A stretch of DNA of 64,000 nt from Microbulbifer harenosus (GTDB lineage: Bacteria > Pseudomonadota > Gammaproteobacteria > Pseudomonadales > Cellvibrionaceae), in contig NZ_VANI01000013.1 of assembly GCF_005771435.1 (NCBI RefSeq), positions 62,001-126,000 of the forward strand, written 5' to 3'. The position numbers were made by a program, and so were the translations under genes. Below, one piece after another: positions 17,968 through 26,012 of the stretch (the first letter of the stretch is position 1; every line of letters begins with the position of its first letter). The notes below the pieces were generated by a model. The model ran no database searches, had not been told where the DNA came from, and saw only the letters and a program-made list of their open reading frames with translations.

Positions 17968-18816
17968 ATGGCTTATCTCATCCCAACGGAATTCGTGACC
18001 AAAATGGTCGACGCGGGGGAATCCAAGATTTACATGTCCACCCGCGACACCCTGGTGCGCGCCTACATGGCCGGCGCCATTCTGGCATTGGCTGCGGTAT
18101 TTGCGGTGACCGTAGCCGTGGCCACCGGTTCACACCTGATCGGCTCCATCCTGTTTCCCGTGGGTTTCTGCATGCTCTACCTGATGGGATTTGACCTGCT
18201 GACCGGTGTGTTCGTGCTCACGCCGCTGGCGCTGCTGGACAAACGCCCGGGCGTTACCGTGCAGGGTGTATTGCGCAATTGGGGGTTGGTATTTGTCGGC
18301 AACTTTGCGGGCGCACTGACCGTCGCCACTATGATGGCATTTGTCTTCACTATGGGGTTCAACACCGAGGCCGGCGCTGTGGGCGAAAAGCTCGCGTCCG
18401 TTGGTGAAGCTCGTACCCTGGGTTACGCCGAGTACGGCGCCGCCGGCTGGTTCACGATTTTCCTGCGCGGCATGTTGTGTAACTGGATGGTGTCCATGGG
18501 CGTCGTTGGCGCGATGATTTCGACCCATGTCAGCGGCAAGGTGCTGGCCATGTGGATGCCGATCATGTTGTTCTTCTTTATGGCCTTCGAGCACTCCGTA
18601 GTGAACATGTTCCTGTTCCCATTCGCCATCATGATGGGCGGTGACTTCTCGGTGATGGATTACCTGGTCTGGAACGAAATTCCCACCGCGCTGGGCAACC
18701 TGGTGGGTGGCCTCGCCTTCACCGGCCTCACGCTTTATAGCACCCACTACAAAACTGCGCCGAAGCGTCAGCTGACTGCCGAAAGCAGCAAACCCGGCAA
18801 AGAAGCACTTGCCTGA
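17968..18816 (+). CDS. nirC: Formate/nitrite-family (FNT) transporter, probably nitrite uptake
   Basis: A 282-residue inner-membrane channel of the FNT family with six hydrophobic spans and family motifs such as GFCMLYLMGFDLLTG in the second span region, RNWGLVFVGNFAGAL, and the central-His region MAFEHSVVNMF. The ATG at 17968 is preceded by AAGGTGA. I infer nitrite rather than formate from the control region: NtrC-like sites, a sigma-54 promoter, an ANTAR-type leader and a divergent NIT-ANTAR gene. The kinase/phosphatase that follows is typical of assimilatory nitrate clusters. A terminator sits between it and the kinase gene. Substrate is inferred, family is secure. Confidence 0.88.
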   Translation: MAYLIPTEFVTKMVDAGESKIYMSTRDTLVRAYMAGAILALAAVFAVTVAVATGSHLIGSILFPVGFCMLYLMGFDLLTGVFVLTPLALLDKRPGVTVQGVLRNWGLVFVGNFAGALTVATMMAFVFTMGFNTEAGAVGEKLASVGEARTLGYAEYGAAGWFTIFLRGMLCNWMVSMGVVGAMISTHVSGKVLAMWMPIMLFFFMAFEHSVVNMFLFPFAIMMGGDFSVMDYLVWNEIPTALGNLVGGLAFTGLTLYSTHYKTAPKRQLTAESSKPGKEALA

Positions 18817-18827
18817 TAACCTACCCA

Positions 18828-18857
18828 AGCCCCGCACCTTGCGGGGCTGATTTTTTC
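18828..18857 (+). terminator. Intrinsic terminator abutting the kinase start codon
   Basis: AGCCCCGC at 18828-18835 pairs with GCGGGGCT at 18841-18848, followed by GATTTTTT. The T run ends two bases before the ATG at 18859. The hairpin therefore fills the 42-base gap between transporter and kinase genes and occupies the place of a ribosome site. Confidence 0.85.
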
Positions 18858-18858
18858 T

Positions 18859-20589
18859 ATGAATAGCACACTTTCACTGGATGTCGGCCAGCACAGCAGC
18901 GCGGGCCTCAAAGCAGAAAACCAGGACTGCTGTGGCGCACGCCTGCCGGCGGAGCCACAACTTCGCGTGAAGGGCGCCGCCTTTGCGATTGCCGACGGCA
19001 TCAGCTCAAGCCCGGTCAGCGCCATTGCCAGTGAAACCGCGGTAACCAGCTTTCTCGACGATTACTACTGCACCTCCGACGGTTGGAGTGTAAAGAACGC
19101 CGCGGAACAAGTGCTCAAGGCCACCAACGCCTGGCTTTACGGGCAAACCCGACAAAGCCCCTACCGCTTCGAGAAAGACAAGGGTTATGTCTGCACGTTC
19201 AGCGCGATGATCCTGAAAAATAAGGAAGCACATCTGTTCCACCTCGGTGACTCACGCATCTACCGGCTGCGCCGCGGCTCACTGGAACAACTCACCCACG
19301 ACCACCGGCTGTGGCTCGGGGAGCAGCGCAGTTATCTGAGTCGCGCCTTGGGCGCGCAGTCCCAGCTGGAAATCGACTACCGTCGGGTAACGCTTGAGAC
19401 CAACGACCTGTTTATTCTGAGTACCGACGGGGTACATGAATCCCTGTCGCAGCAGACACTGATCGAGCACCTGGAACAACACCGGGGTTGCCTCGACAAG
19501 GCCGCCAAAACCCTGGTGGCCGCGGCTCTGGCGAACGGCAGTAACGACAATCTCACGGTGCAACTGGTGCGTATCAACGGTTTGCCGGAGACACCACCAG
19601 AACTGGTGGAGCAGGCAGGCGCGCTACCCCTGCCGCCAATTCTCAAAGGCGGTGACGTATTCGACGGCTATGTGATTGAGCGCGAGATTCACGCGAGCAG
19701 CCGCAGCCACGTGTATCTTGCCACGGACGAAGCCAGCGGTACCCGCGTGGTATTGAAAACCCCATCCATAGACCTCTCAGATAATCCCGGTTATCTGGAA
19801 CGACTGTTGATGGAGGAGTGGCTGGCGCGACGGGTAAACAGCGCGCATGTGGTGCGTGCCGCGGCCACCCATCGGCCGCGTCAGTATCTCTACACCGCCA
19901 TGGAACTGGTAGAAGGACAGACACTGCGACAGTGGATGACCGACAACCCCGATCCCGGGCTGGAAACCGTGCGCGGCATTGTGGAGCAGATCGCACGGGG
20001 CCTGCAGGCTCTGCATCGGGCGGAGATCCTGCACCAGGATCTGCGCCCGGAAAATATCATGATCAGCCGCGCTGGCACCGTCACCCTGATCGATCTGGGC
20101 TCCGCGAAAGTGGCCGGCGTTGCCGAGGTCGCGGAAGAAAACGGCCAGCTGATTCTCGGCACAGCCCTGTACAGTGCGCCGGAATATTTCCTCGGCGATA
20201 CCGGCACGCCGCGCTCCGATCTGTTTTCTCTTGCGGTGCTCACCTATCACCTGCTGTGCGGGGAATTTCCCTACGGCACCCAGGTTGCCCGCTGCCACAC
20301 CGTGGCCGCGCAACACAAGCTGCGCTACCGCAGTGTATTGAGCGAGTCCCGCGCCATTCCCGCATGGATCGACGCCACACTGAAAAAAGCCCTGCAACCG
20401 AATCCGCTGCGCCGCCACGAGGCTCTATCGGAATTCGTCTTTGAACTGCGCCACCCCAACCCGGAATACCAGAGCGCTTCCCGTCCGCCGCTGATGGAGC
20501 GCTACCCGGTGCGTTTCTGGCAATCGGTAAGCGGTCTATTACTGCTCATCATTTTTTACCTGTTGAGCCTGATTTCCAGTGCAAGCTGA
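18859..20589 (+). CDS. Bifunctional PP2C phosphatase / Ser-Thr protein kinase with C-terminal membrane anchor
   Basis: A 576-residue fusion. Residues ~1-245 are a PP2C-type phosphatase: NQDCCG, AIADGISSS, LFHLGDSRIYRL, STDGVHESL and GSNDNLTV supply its metal-binding acids. Residues ~268-520 are a Hanks-type kinase with Lys in VVLKTP, catalytic loop HQDLRPENIM, DLG in place of DFG (LIDLGSAK) and APEYF. A single membrane span lies at 553-574. The same fusion occurs beside nasA/nirBD genes in Pseudomonas and relatives, so a role in nitrate or nitrite assimilation is likely, though its target is unknown. No ribosome site is visible because a terminator occupies the upstream bases. Confidence 0.9.
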   Translation: MNSTLSLDVGQHSSAGLKAENQDCCGARLPAEPQLRVKGAAFAIADGISSSPVSAIASETAVTSFLDDYYCTSDGWSVKNAAEQVLKATNAWLYGQTRQSPYRFEKDKGYVCTFSAMILKNKEAHLFHLGDSRIYRLRRGSLEQLTHDHRLWLGEQRSYLSRALGAQSQLEIDYRRVTLETNDLFILSTDGVHESLSQQTLIEHLEQHRGCLDKAAKTLVAAALANGSNDNLTVQLVRINGLPETPPELVEQAGALPLPPILKGGDVFDGYVIEREIHASSRSHVYLATDEASGTRVVLKTPSIDLSDNPGYLERLLMEEWLARRVNSAHVVRAAATHRPRQYLYTAMELVEGQTLRQWMTDNPDPGLETVRGIVEQIARGLQALHRAEILHQDLRPENIMISRAGTVTLIDLGSAKVAGVAEVAEENGQLILGTALYSAPEYFLGDTGTPRSDLFSLAVLTYHLLCGEFPYGTQVARCHTVAAQHKLRYRSVLSESRAIPAWIDATLKKALQPNPLRRHEALSEFVFELRHPNPEYQSASRPPLMERYPVRFWQSVSGLLLLIIFYLLSLISSAS

Positions 20590-20618
20590 CACCATTCCAT
20601 CGTCCAAGGAGAAACACC

Positions 20619-21068
20619 ATGATCAGCAACCGCCAGCAAGTCACCGACATGATCCTCGTCGCCAAGGTGCAGAAGGATCTGAAATGGTCCCAGGTGGCCG
20701 ATGCCATCGGCCTGTCCAAAGAGTGGACCACCGCTGCCTGTCTGGGGCAGATGACCTTTACCAAACAACAGGCCGAAATTGTCGGCGAACTGTTTGACCT
20801 GAGTGACGAGGCGATTGCCTGGCTGCAAATCGTTCCCTACAAAGGCTCTCTGCCCACCGCGGTGCCCACGGATCCGTTGATCTATCGCCTGTATGAACTG
20901 GTGAGCGTGTACGGCACCACCATCAAGGAACTGATTCACGAGGAATTCGGCGATGGCATCATGAGCGCCATCGACTTCTCCATGGATATCCAGCGGGAGG
21001 AAGACCCCAAAGGCGACCGGGTAAATATGGTGATGTCCGGCAAATTCCTGCCCTACAAGACCTACTGA
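20619..21068 (+). CDS. cynS: Cyanate hydratase (cyanase)
   Basis: A 149-residue protein with an N-terminal helical domain and the cyanase catalytic region. Catalytic Arg, Glu and Ser are in IYRLYELVSVYGTTIKELIH and DGIMSAIDFSMD. It converts cyanate and bicarbonate to ammonia and carbon dioxide, detoxifying cyanate and supplying nitrogen. GGAGAAACACC precedes the ATG. It lies 29 bases after the kinase gene and is probably co-transcribed, which fits a nitrogen-scavenging module. The length is within the normal range (about 147-156). Confidence 0.95.
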   Translation: MISNRQQVTDMILVAKVQKDLKWSQVADAIGLSKEWTTAACLGQMTFTKQQAEIVGELFDLSDEAIAWLQIVPYKGSLPTAVPTDPLIYRLYELVSVYGTTIKELIHEEFGDGIMSAIDFSMDIQREEDPKGDRVNMVMSGKFLPYKTY

Positions 21069-21178
21069 CCGCCATCTCCAGCGCCGGCGGCCATCTCGCC
21101 GCCGGCACCGGTGCTGCCCCATGCTGCCAGACTCGCTACACTACCGGCACTGATACCCTTCCCGAGTCGGCCGAAACC

Positions 21179-22066
21179 ATGAGTCTGAGTACGCTTTCCT
21201 CACTATCAAGCGTCGATGAAAACGCTGTTGTCGAATCCGAGTTGCCTGCACAAGTGGCGGCGGAGCGACTGGTGCATTTTATTCGACGTCACCCGCGCCT
21301 GACGGTATTGACCGGCGCCGGTGTGAGCACAGATTCCGGTATTCCCGATTATCGCGACCGCAACGGGCAGTGGAAACGCAAGCCACCGGTGGATCACCGG
21401 GAATTCATGGCGAGTGCGGCTACCCGCCAGCGCTATTGGGGGCGTGCGCTGATCGGGTGGCCGGTGATTCGCAATTCCGCACCAAATCCGGCGCATGCTC
21501 ATCTCGCCGAGCTGGAGCGGCGCGGGCATATCCATCTGTTGATTACGCAGAATGTGGACCGGCTGCATCAACGGGCGGGAAGCGAGCGGGTGATTGATTT
21601 GCACGGGCGCGCGGACGAGATCCGCTGCATGGGCTGCGATTACCGGGCAATGCGCCAGGTGGTGCATGATCGCAACTACGAACTAAACCCGGAATTCCGT
21701 CTATATACCGCGGAGACCGCCCCTGATGGAGACGCGGATCTAGAGGTGGATTTCAGCGGTTTTCGGGTGGCGGATTGCCCGGATTGCAGTGGGATATTGA
21801 AACCGGATGTGGTGTTTTTTGGCGACAATGTGCCGAAGGATCGGGTGCAGTTGGCAATGGATGCGCTGCGGGAGAGCGATGGGCTGCTGGTGGTGGGGTC
21901 TTCATTGATGGTGTATTCGGGGTTTCGGTTTTGTCGCTATGCGAAGGAGTGGGGCAAGCCGATGGCCACGCTAAATTTTGGCACAACGCGGGCGGACGAT
22001 TTAGTGGATTTGAAATTGAGCGCGGGGATTGGGGCGACGTTGGAACGCACTCTGCAATTGCTTTAA
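21179..22066 (+). CDS. NAD-dependent protein deacylase, sirtuin (Sir2) family
   Basis: A 295-residue sirtuin. Family motifs are TGAGVSTDSGIPDYRDR near residue 45, ITQNVDRLHQRAG near 121, the catalytic His in DLHGRADEI near 141, two Cys pairs for zinc (CMGC ... CPDC), and the NAD-binding LVVGSSLMVYSGF. It most resembles class II (SIRT4-like) enzymes. It removes acyl groups from lysine in the cytoplasm using NAD. The ~110-base gap after cynS has a GC-rich hairpin (21083-21106), so it may be a separate unit. Confidence 0.92.
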   Translation: MSLSTLSSLSSVDENAVVESELPAQVAAERLVHFIRRHPRLTVLTGAGVSTDSGIPDYRDRNGQWKRKPPVDHREFMASAATRQRYWGRALIGWPVIRNSAPNPAHAHLAELERRGHIHLLITQNVDRLHQRAGSERVIDLHGRADEIRCMGCDYRAMRQVVHDRNYELNPEFRLYTAETAPDGDADLEVDFSGFRVADCPDCSGILKPDVVFFGDNVPKDRVQLAMDALRESDGLLVVGSSLMVYSGFRFCRYAKEWGKPMATLNFGTTRADDLVDLKLSAGIGATLERTLQLL

Positions 22067-22275
22067 TTACTAATTTTGACCTTCGCCAACTTCGTTAGTT
22101 TGTTGCGGAGCGGCCGCGCACAGGTGGAGCATTTCGAAATCGGGCTAGGCGCTCACCTTCAATACTTCCCTGTACGCTCCGTCGAGGCCATCCATGGCAC
22201 CGATGGTTTCGAAATGCACCACCCAGTACTCACCCTTCATTTCTAAACATCGGTCTTTAACAACCATTAATTGGT

Positions 22276-23145
22276 TTACTCATTTCCGATTTTATCCTGC
22301 GTACGCAATTCAAAATCACTGGCATCGTGCCGTTCGTGCAATTGCTCAGAAGGTTCACCCCAGGTGCGATTGACCATTCTTCCGCGCTGTACCGCCGGTC
22401 TTGCGGCAATCTCCTCTACCCAGCGATTGACGTTCTTGTAGGTGTGCGCCTCAAGAAATTCCGCCGCGTCGTAAGCCTGGTTTTTTGCCACCGCGCCATA
22501 CCAGGGCCAGATGGCCATGTCGGCGATGGTGTATTCCTTCCCTGCCACAAATTGATGCTCCGCGAGCTGGCGGTCGAGGACGTCGAACTGACGTTTGACT
22601 TCCATGGCATAGCGGTTAATGGGGTATTCGTATTTTTCCGGGGCGTAGGCGTAGAAGTGACCGAAGCCGCCCCCGAGGAACGGAGCCGCACCCATTTGCC
22701 AGAAGAGCCAATTGAGGGTTTCGGTGCGCTGCTCCGGAGTGTGCGGGAGGAAGGCCCCGAATTTTTCCGCCAGGTACAGGAGGATAGAACCGGATTCGAA
22801 CACGCGGATTGGCGGGGTAGTACTGTGGTCAACCAGCGCGGGGATTTTGGAGTTGGGATTGATATCGACAAAGCCGCTGCTGAACTGATCGCCTTCCGTA
22901 ATGCGGATCAAATGGGCGTCGTACTCGGCGCCGTCGTATCCCAGCGCCAGCAACTCTTCCAGCATGATGGTGGCTTTCACACCGTTGGGTGTGGCCAGGG
23001 AATAGAGCTGCATCGGGTGCCGGCCCACGGGCAGTTCTTTTTCATGGGTGGGGCCGGCGATGGGGCGGTTGATCTTGGCGAACTCTCCCCCGCTCTCGCT
23101 ATCCCATCTCCAGACCCTGGGCGGTGTGTAGCGGTTATCCGTCAT
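22276..23145 (-). CDS. yghU: YghU-like glutathione S-transferase
   Basis: A 289-residue protein with the YghU/Ure2p-type layout: a ~45-residue leader (MTDNRYTPPRVWRWDSESGG ... NRPIAG), an N-terminal thioredoxin fold (MQLYSLATPNGVKATIMLEE; NPNSKIPALVD; FESGSILLYLAEKFG) and a helical C-terminal domain (YTIADMAIWPWYG). E. coli YghU has disulfide-bond reductase activity with glutathione. The start at 23145 is chosen because the frame's further upstream extension looks non-coding and MTDN is the usual beginning. It lies downstream of and in the same direction as the LysR gene, 334 bases away. Confidence 0.9.
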   Translation of the reverse strand: MTDNRYTPPRVWRWDSESGGEFAKINRPIAGPTHEKELPVGRHPMQLYSLATPNGVKATIMLEELLALGYDGAEYDAHLIRITEGDQFSSGFVDINPNSKIPALVDHSTTPPIRVFESGSILLYLAEKFGAFLPHTPEQRTETLNWLFWQMGAAPFLGGGFGHFYAYAPEKYEYPINRYAMEVKRQFDVLDRQLAEHQFVAGKEYTIADMAIWPWYGAVAKNQAYDAAEFLEAHTYKNVNRWVEEIAARPAVQRGRMVNRTWGEPSEQLHERHDASDFELRTQDKIGNE

Positions 23146-23479
23146 AAAAAACTCCACCTTGTGGCATTGATTGATGTGAACGTTCAACTGCAGCGTAAAA
23201 TTGTGGACTCTGCCGCGGCAACAGTTCCGAAGAGCCGCAATGGATAGTGCTGCCCATTGCCCCGCGCAAATTAACATCTTAAGGGGCATCTGAGAGCGCG
23301 CAAAGAATGAGCTGTGTTCGGACCACCGTCGAAATCCGAAAAAATGCCTAAAACACATATTGCAGGAGCCGGCATGAGTCTGCCATGGATAACGGGAATA
23401 CCGATACACCGGGGCCGACTGTGTCGCAAATACCTGCAACCGCCAGGCGGATAAATCTGCCCAACGAATAACTACGATG
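23146..23479. other. Intergenic region between GST and LysR genes
   Basis: About 330 bases. An open frame continues upstream of the GST start on the minus strand, but its translation has no family features. I see no terminator or convincing operator here; it should hold the GST promoter. Confidence 0.4.
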
Positions 23480-24370
23480 TCACCTCTGCCGCAACGCCTC
23501 CACCAAAAAATCCACTGTGGCACGCACCCCCGGCAGCAAACCGCGCCTGTGGGGCATAACAATTGTGGTGGTCACCCTACCCGCATTCCAATCCGGCAGT
23601 ACCCGAACCAGCTGCCCCGACTCCAGCTCGGCACGGCACAGCATTTCCGGCAGACAGGCGATACCCAGCCCCGCCGAGGCGGATCTTGCCAGCACCATTG
23701 ATTCATTGGCTGTCATCCTTGCCTGCGGCGTAACCTCCACCTGCTGTCCGTCACCGCTGGTTAATACCCAGCGGACATTCTGTGGGCCCGTGAGCAATCC
23801 AAAGTGCCCCTCCAGATCCCCGGGCGTCGACAGTCTGCCGGCCCGCGCCAGGTATCCGGGAGCCGCCACCAGAACAATCGGCTCCACCATCACCTGGCGC
23901 TGTACCAACCCGGAATCAGGCAGCGGTGCAAAGTGGCAGCGCAGCGCCAGGTCATAGCCCTCCTGAACCACATCCACAAAGCGATCCGACACATCCACTT
24001 GCAGATGTAAGCGCGGGAAGGTCTCAGCCAACCGCGGCAGATGTCCGGCAAGATATGCCTGGGCAACCGGCACCGAAGTTGTCATGCGCACAGTGCCACT
24101 GGGCACAGCTGCGCGGCTGCGAACCGCCTCCTCGGCCGATTCAGTTTCGATCATGGCCGCGCGGGCGTGCCGGTAAAAATCCTGCCCCAGCTCTGTAAGC
24201 GTAAAACTGCGCGAAGTGCGATGGATCAACCGCGCATCCAGCGCCGATTCCAGTTCCGCGACCCTTTTGCTTAGTGTCGATTTGGGGATACCCAAACTGC
24301 GGGACGCTGCGGCGAAGCCCCCGTGTTCTACCGCCCGCACAAACAGAAACAAGTCGTTGAGGTTCAGCAT
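23480..24370 (-). CDS. LysR-family transcriptional regulator
   Basis: A 296-residue regulator starting at ATG 24370 (MLNLNDLFLFVRAVEHGGF). The winged helix-turn-helix is at residues ~1-60 (AAASRSLGIPKSTLSKRVAE), and the effector-binding domain follows (GTVRMTTSVPVAQAYLAGHL; GLGIACLPEMLC). The type resembles regulators that control neighbouring stress or detoxification genes. It is divergent from the glutathione transferase gene at 24500, with 129 bases between, the classical LysR arrangement, so that gene is its likely target. The frame extends upstream, but the chosen start is the family's usual one. Confidence 0.9.
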   Translation of the reverse strand: MLNLNDLFLFVRAVEHGGFAAASRSLGIPKSTLSKRVAELESALDARLIHRTSRSFTLTELGQDFYRHARAAMIETESAEEAVRSRAAVPSGTVRMTTSVPVAQAYLAGHLPRLAETFPRLHLQVDVSDRFVDVVQEGYDLALRCHFAPLPDSGLVQRQVMVEPIVLVAAPGYLARAGRLSTPGDLEGHFGLLTGPQNVRWVLTSGDGQQVEVTPQARMTANESMVLARSASAGLGIACLPEMLCRAELESGQLVRVLPDWNAGRVTTTIVMPHRRGLLPGVRATVDFLVEALRQR

Positions 24371-24499
24371 AAAAAGAAAGTACACACTTATAGACTTTAA
24401 ATCCAATTTTTGCAGCCTACTCGCGCAAAGTCCATGTGCGTACAGTGACGTCACCCAGTCAACGGGCCCAACTCAAAACACAACCCCCTGGAGAACACT

Positions 24500-25198
24500 A
24501 TGAACCCCATCCTTTGCTACGGTGTACCTTCCGGCTGCTCCTTCGGTTCCATCGTCGCCCTCGAATGGCTCGGCAAACCCTACCAGCTGTGCCGGGTGGA
24601 AATGCCCGAAATGGTCACCACGGAGGTGTTTCGGCGCATTAACCCCGTCGCGGAAACCCCATCGCTGCTTACCAACACCGGCGACGTCATCAGCGAGAGC
24701 ATCGCAATCCTCAGCCACATAGGTGCACAAGGCATCGAGCAAAAACTCGGATTCGCCCAAGGCACTCGCGAATTCGATCAACTGAACCAGATGCTCGCCT
24801 TCCTCAACACCACTTTTTTTGGTGCTTTTGCACCGCTGTGGCACGCACTGGAACACAGCGCCGAAGGCGCGAAAAAGGAAGCGCTCACCCACTACGGCCG
24901 CGGCGCAGTGGAACGTGCCCACACTGCCCTGGAGGCCATGCTCGGCAACAAAGAGTGGCTGCTCGGAAAGCAACGGACCCTCGCCGACGCTTACTTTATC
25001 GGCATTGCACGCTGGAACGAGTACCACAAGGTTGTCGACCGCCGCGATTATCCCGGGCTTCAGCGGCTCTATAACAAACTGGAAGCGGATCAGGCAGTAA
25101 TTTTCGCACATGCCATTGAACGGCAGGAGGTGGGCGCAAGCAGCGGTGGGTTTCAGGGGGAAATCGGATTGAGCGACGTGTTGGCACGACTTAAATAG
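24500..25198 (+). CDS. Glutathione S-transferase family protein
   Basis: A 232-residue protein with a thioredoxin-like N-terminal domain (MNPILCYGVPSGCSFGSIVA, followed by the cis-Pro segment NPVAETPSLLTN and the glutathione-binding SESIAILSHIG) and an all-helical C-terminal domain (LLGKQRTLADAYFIGIARW). CTGGAGAAC lies just before the ATG. It is divergent from the LysR gene and probably regulated by it. A perfect hairpin follows the stop. Substrate unknown. Confidence 0.85.
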   Translation: MNPILCYGVPSGCSFGSIVALEWLGKPYQLCRVEMPEMVTTEVFRRINPVAETPSLLTNTGDVISESIAILSHIGAQGIEQKLGFAQGTREFDQLNQMLAFLNTTFFGAFAPLWHALEHSAEGAKKEALTHYGRGAVERAHTALEAMLGNKEWLLGKQRTLADAYFIGIARWNEYHKVVDRRDYPGLQRLYNKLEADQAVIFAHAIERQEVGASSGGFQGEIGLSDVLARLK

Positions 25199-25209
25199 GC
25201 CGTGAAATA

Positions 25210-25244
25210 AAGCGCGCCTGACCTTCTACAGGTCAGGCGCGCTT
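25210..25244. terminator. Perfect 15-bp hairpin between convergent genes
   Basis: Arms 25210-25224 and 25230-25244 pair perfectly around a 5-base loop. Only short T runs lie outside it (TATTT when read on the minus strand). It sits between the GST and GNAT genes, which face each other, so it is probably a shared terminator. Confidence 0.7.
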
Positions 25245-25358
25245 CGCAGTATGAAATCACGGTCGCGAGCACTTCCTCGACGCCGGCAATACCAGTTCAT
25301 TTGCACATCGGAAATATTGACCGTGCGCTACCGCAAGCGCGGTTGGAGAGTCTTGCCC

Positions 25359-25829
25359 CTACAATGAAAGCATCAGAAACAGACTGTTCGGGTCCTCTTT
25401 ATAGCCGGCAAATGGCGCGCAGGGTTCAAAACCAAAGCGCCGATACAGACGGTGTGCGGGCTTGAAAAACTCCATCGAACCGGTTTCCAGACTCAGGCGT
25501 GTATAGCCCCGTTTTCTCGCTTCCTCAATGATGTGCTGCAGCACAGCACCACCCACGCCCCTACCCCGCGCATCCGCGCCAGTGCGCATGGATTTGATTT
25601 CGCCGTGTGTTTCCGAAAGTTGCTTCAATGCACCGCAGCCGACAAGGACATCGTCACAATACACAGACCAGAAGGTGATCTCCGGCTGGCGCAGCCCATT
25701 CAGGTCCAGTGCGTGCTTGCTCTCGGGCGGAGAAGTCGCGCGCATGTCATCGATATGAGCCTGCAGAAACGCCGCAATTTCAGAGCCGGTCAAATCATCC
25801 AGAACGATGTTCAGATTTCCCTCAGACAT
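25359..25829 (-). CDS. GNAT-family N-acetyltransferase
   Basis: A 156-residue single-domain acetyltransferase. The acetyl-CoA-binding motif A is MRTGADARGRGVGGAVLQHI near residue 80, and motif B is RLSLETGSMEFFKPAHRLYR near 115, followed by GFEPCAPFAGYKEDPNS. This ending is typical of the YhbS/PhnO-like small GNATs that modify small molecules or residues in the cytoplasm. It is convergent with the GST gene and divergent from the cassette starting at 26013. Substrate unknown. Confidence 0.87.
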   Translation of the reverse strand: MSEGNLNIVLDDLTGSEIAAFLQAHIDDMRATSPPESKHALDLNGLRQPEITFWSVYCDDVLVGCGALKQLSETHGEIKSMRTGADARGRGVGGAVLQHIIEEARKRGYTRLSLETGSMEFFKPAHRLYRRFGFEPCAPFAGYKEDPNSLFLMLSL

Positions 25830-26012
25830 GTGTATTCAGATCCTGAAAACCAGATATTTGGGGCTATCGTACCAATTTTATGTTTATCGCCAAGTACATT
25901 TTCCCGGCAAAAGTGGACTCGTTCTGTGGATAGCGCACGCTCATTTCGATAGACTCCCGCACAGGCTCGAAATTGGATTTCAGCAAGGACTCAAAAGCAA
26001 GGATTACAGCAG

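Noticed and set aside
20590..21178. GC-rich hairpin 21083-21106 as a terminator of cynS
   Set aside because: The stem is good but no T run follows, so I mention it only in the sirtuin entry and do not call it.
23146..23562. Upstream extension of the YghU-like GST (139 extra residues)
   Set aside because: The extension is Cys/Trp/Arg-rich and not protein-like, and the start at 23145 matches the known N-terminus of the family.
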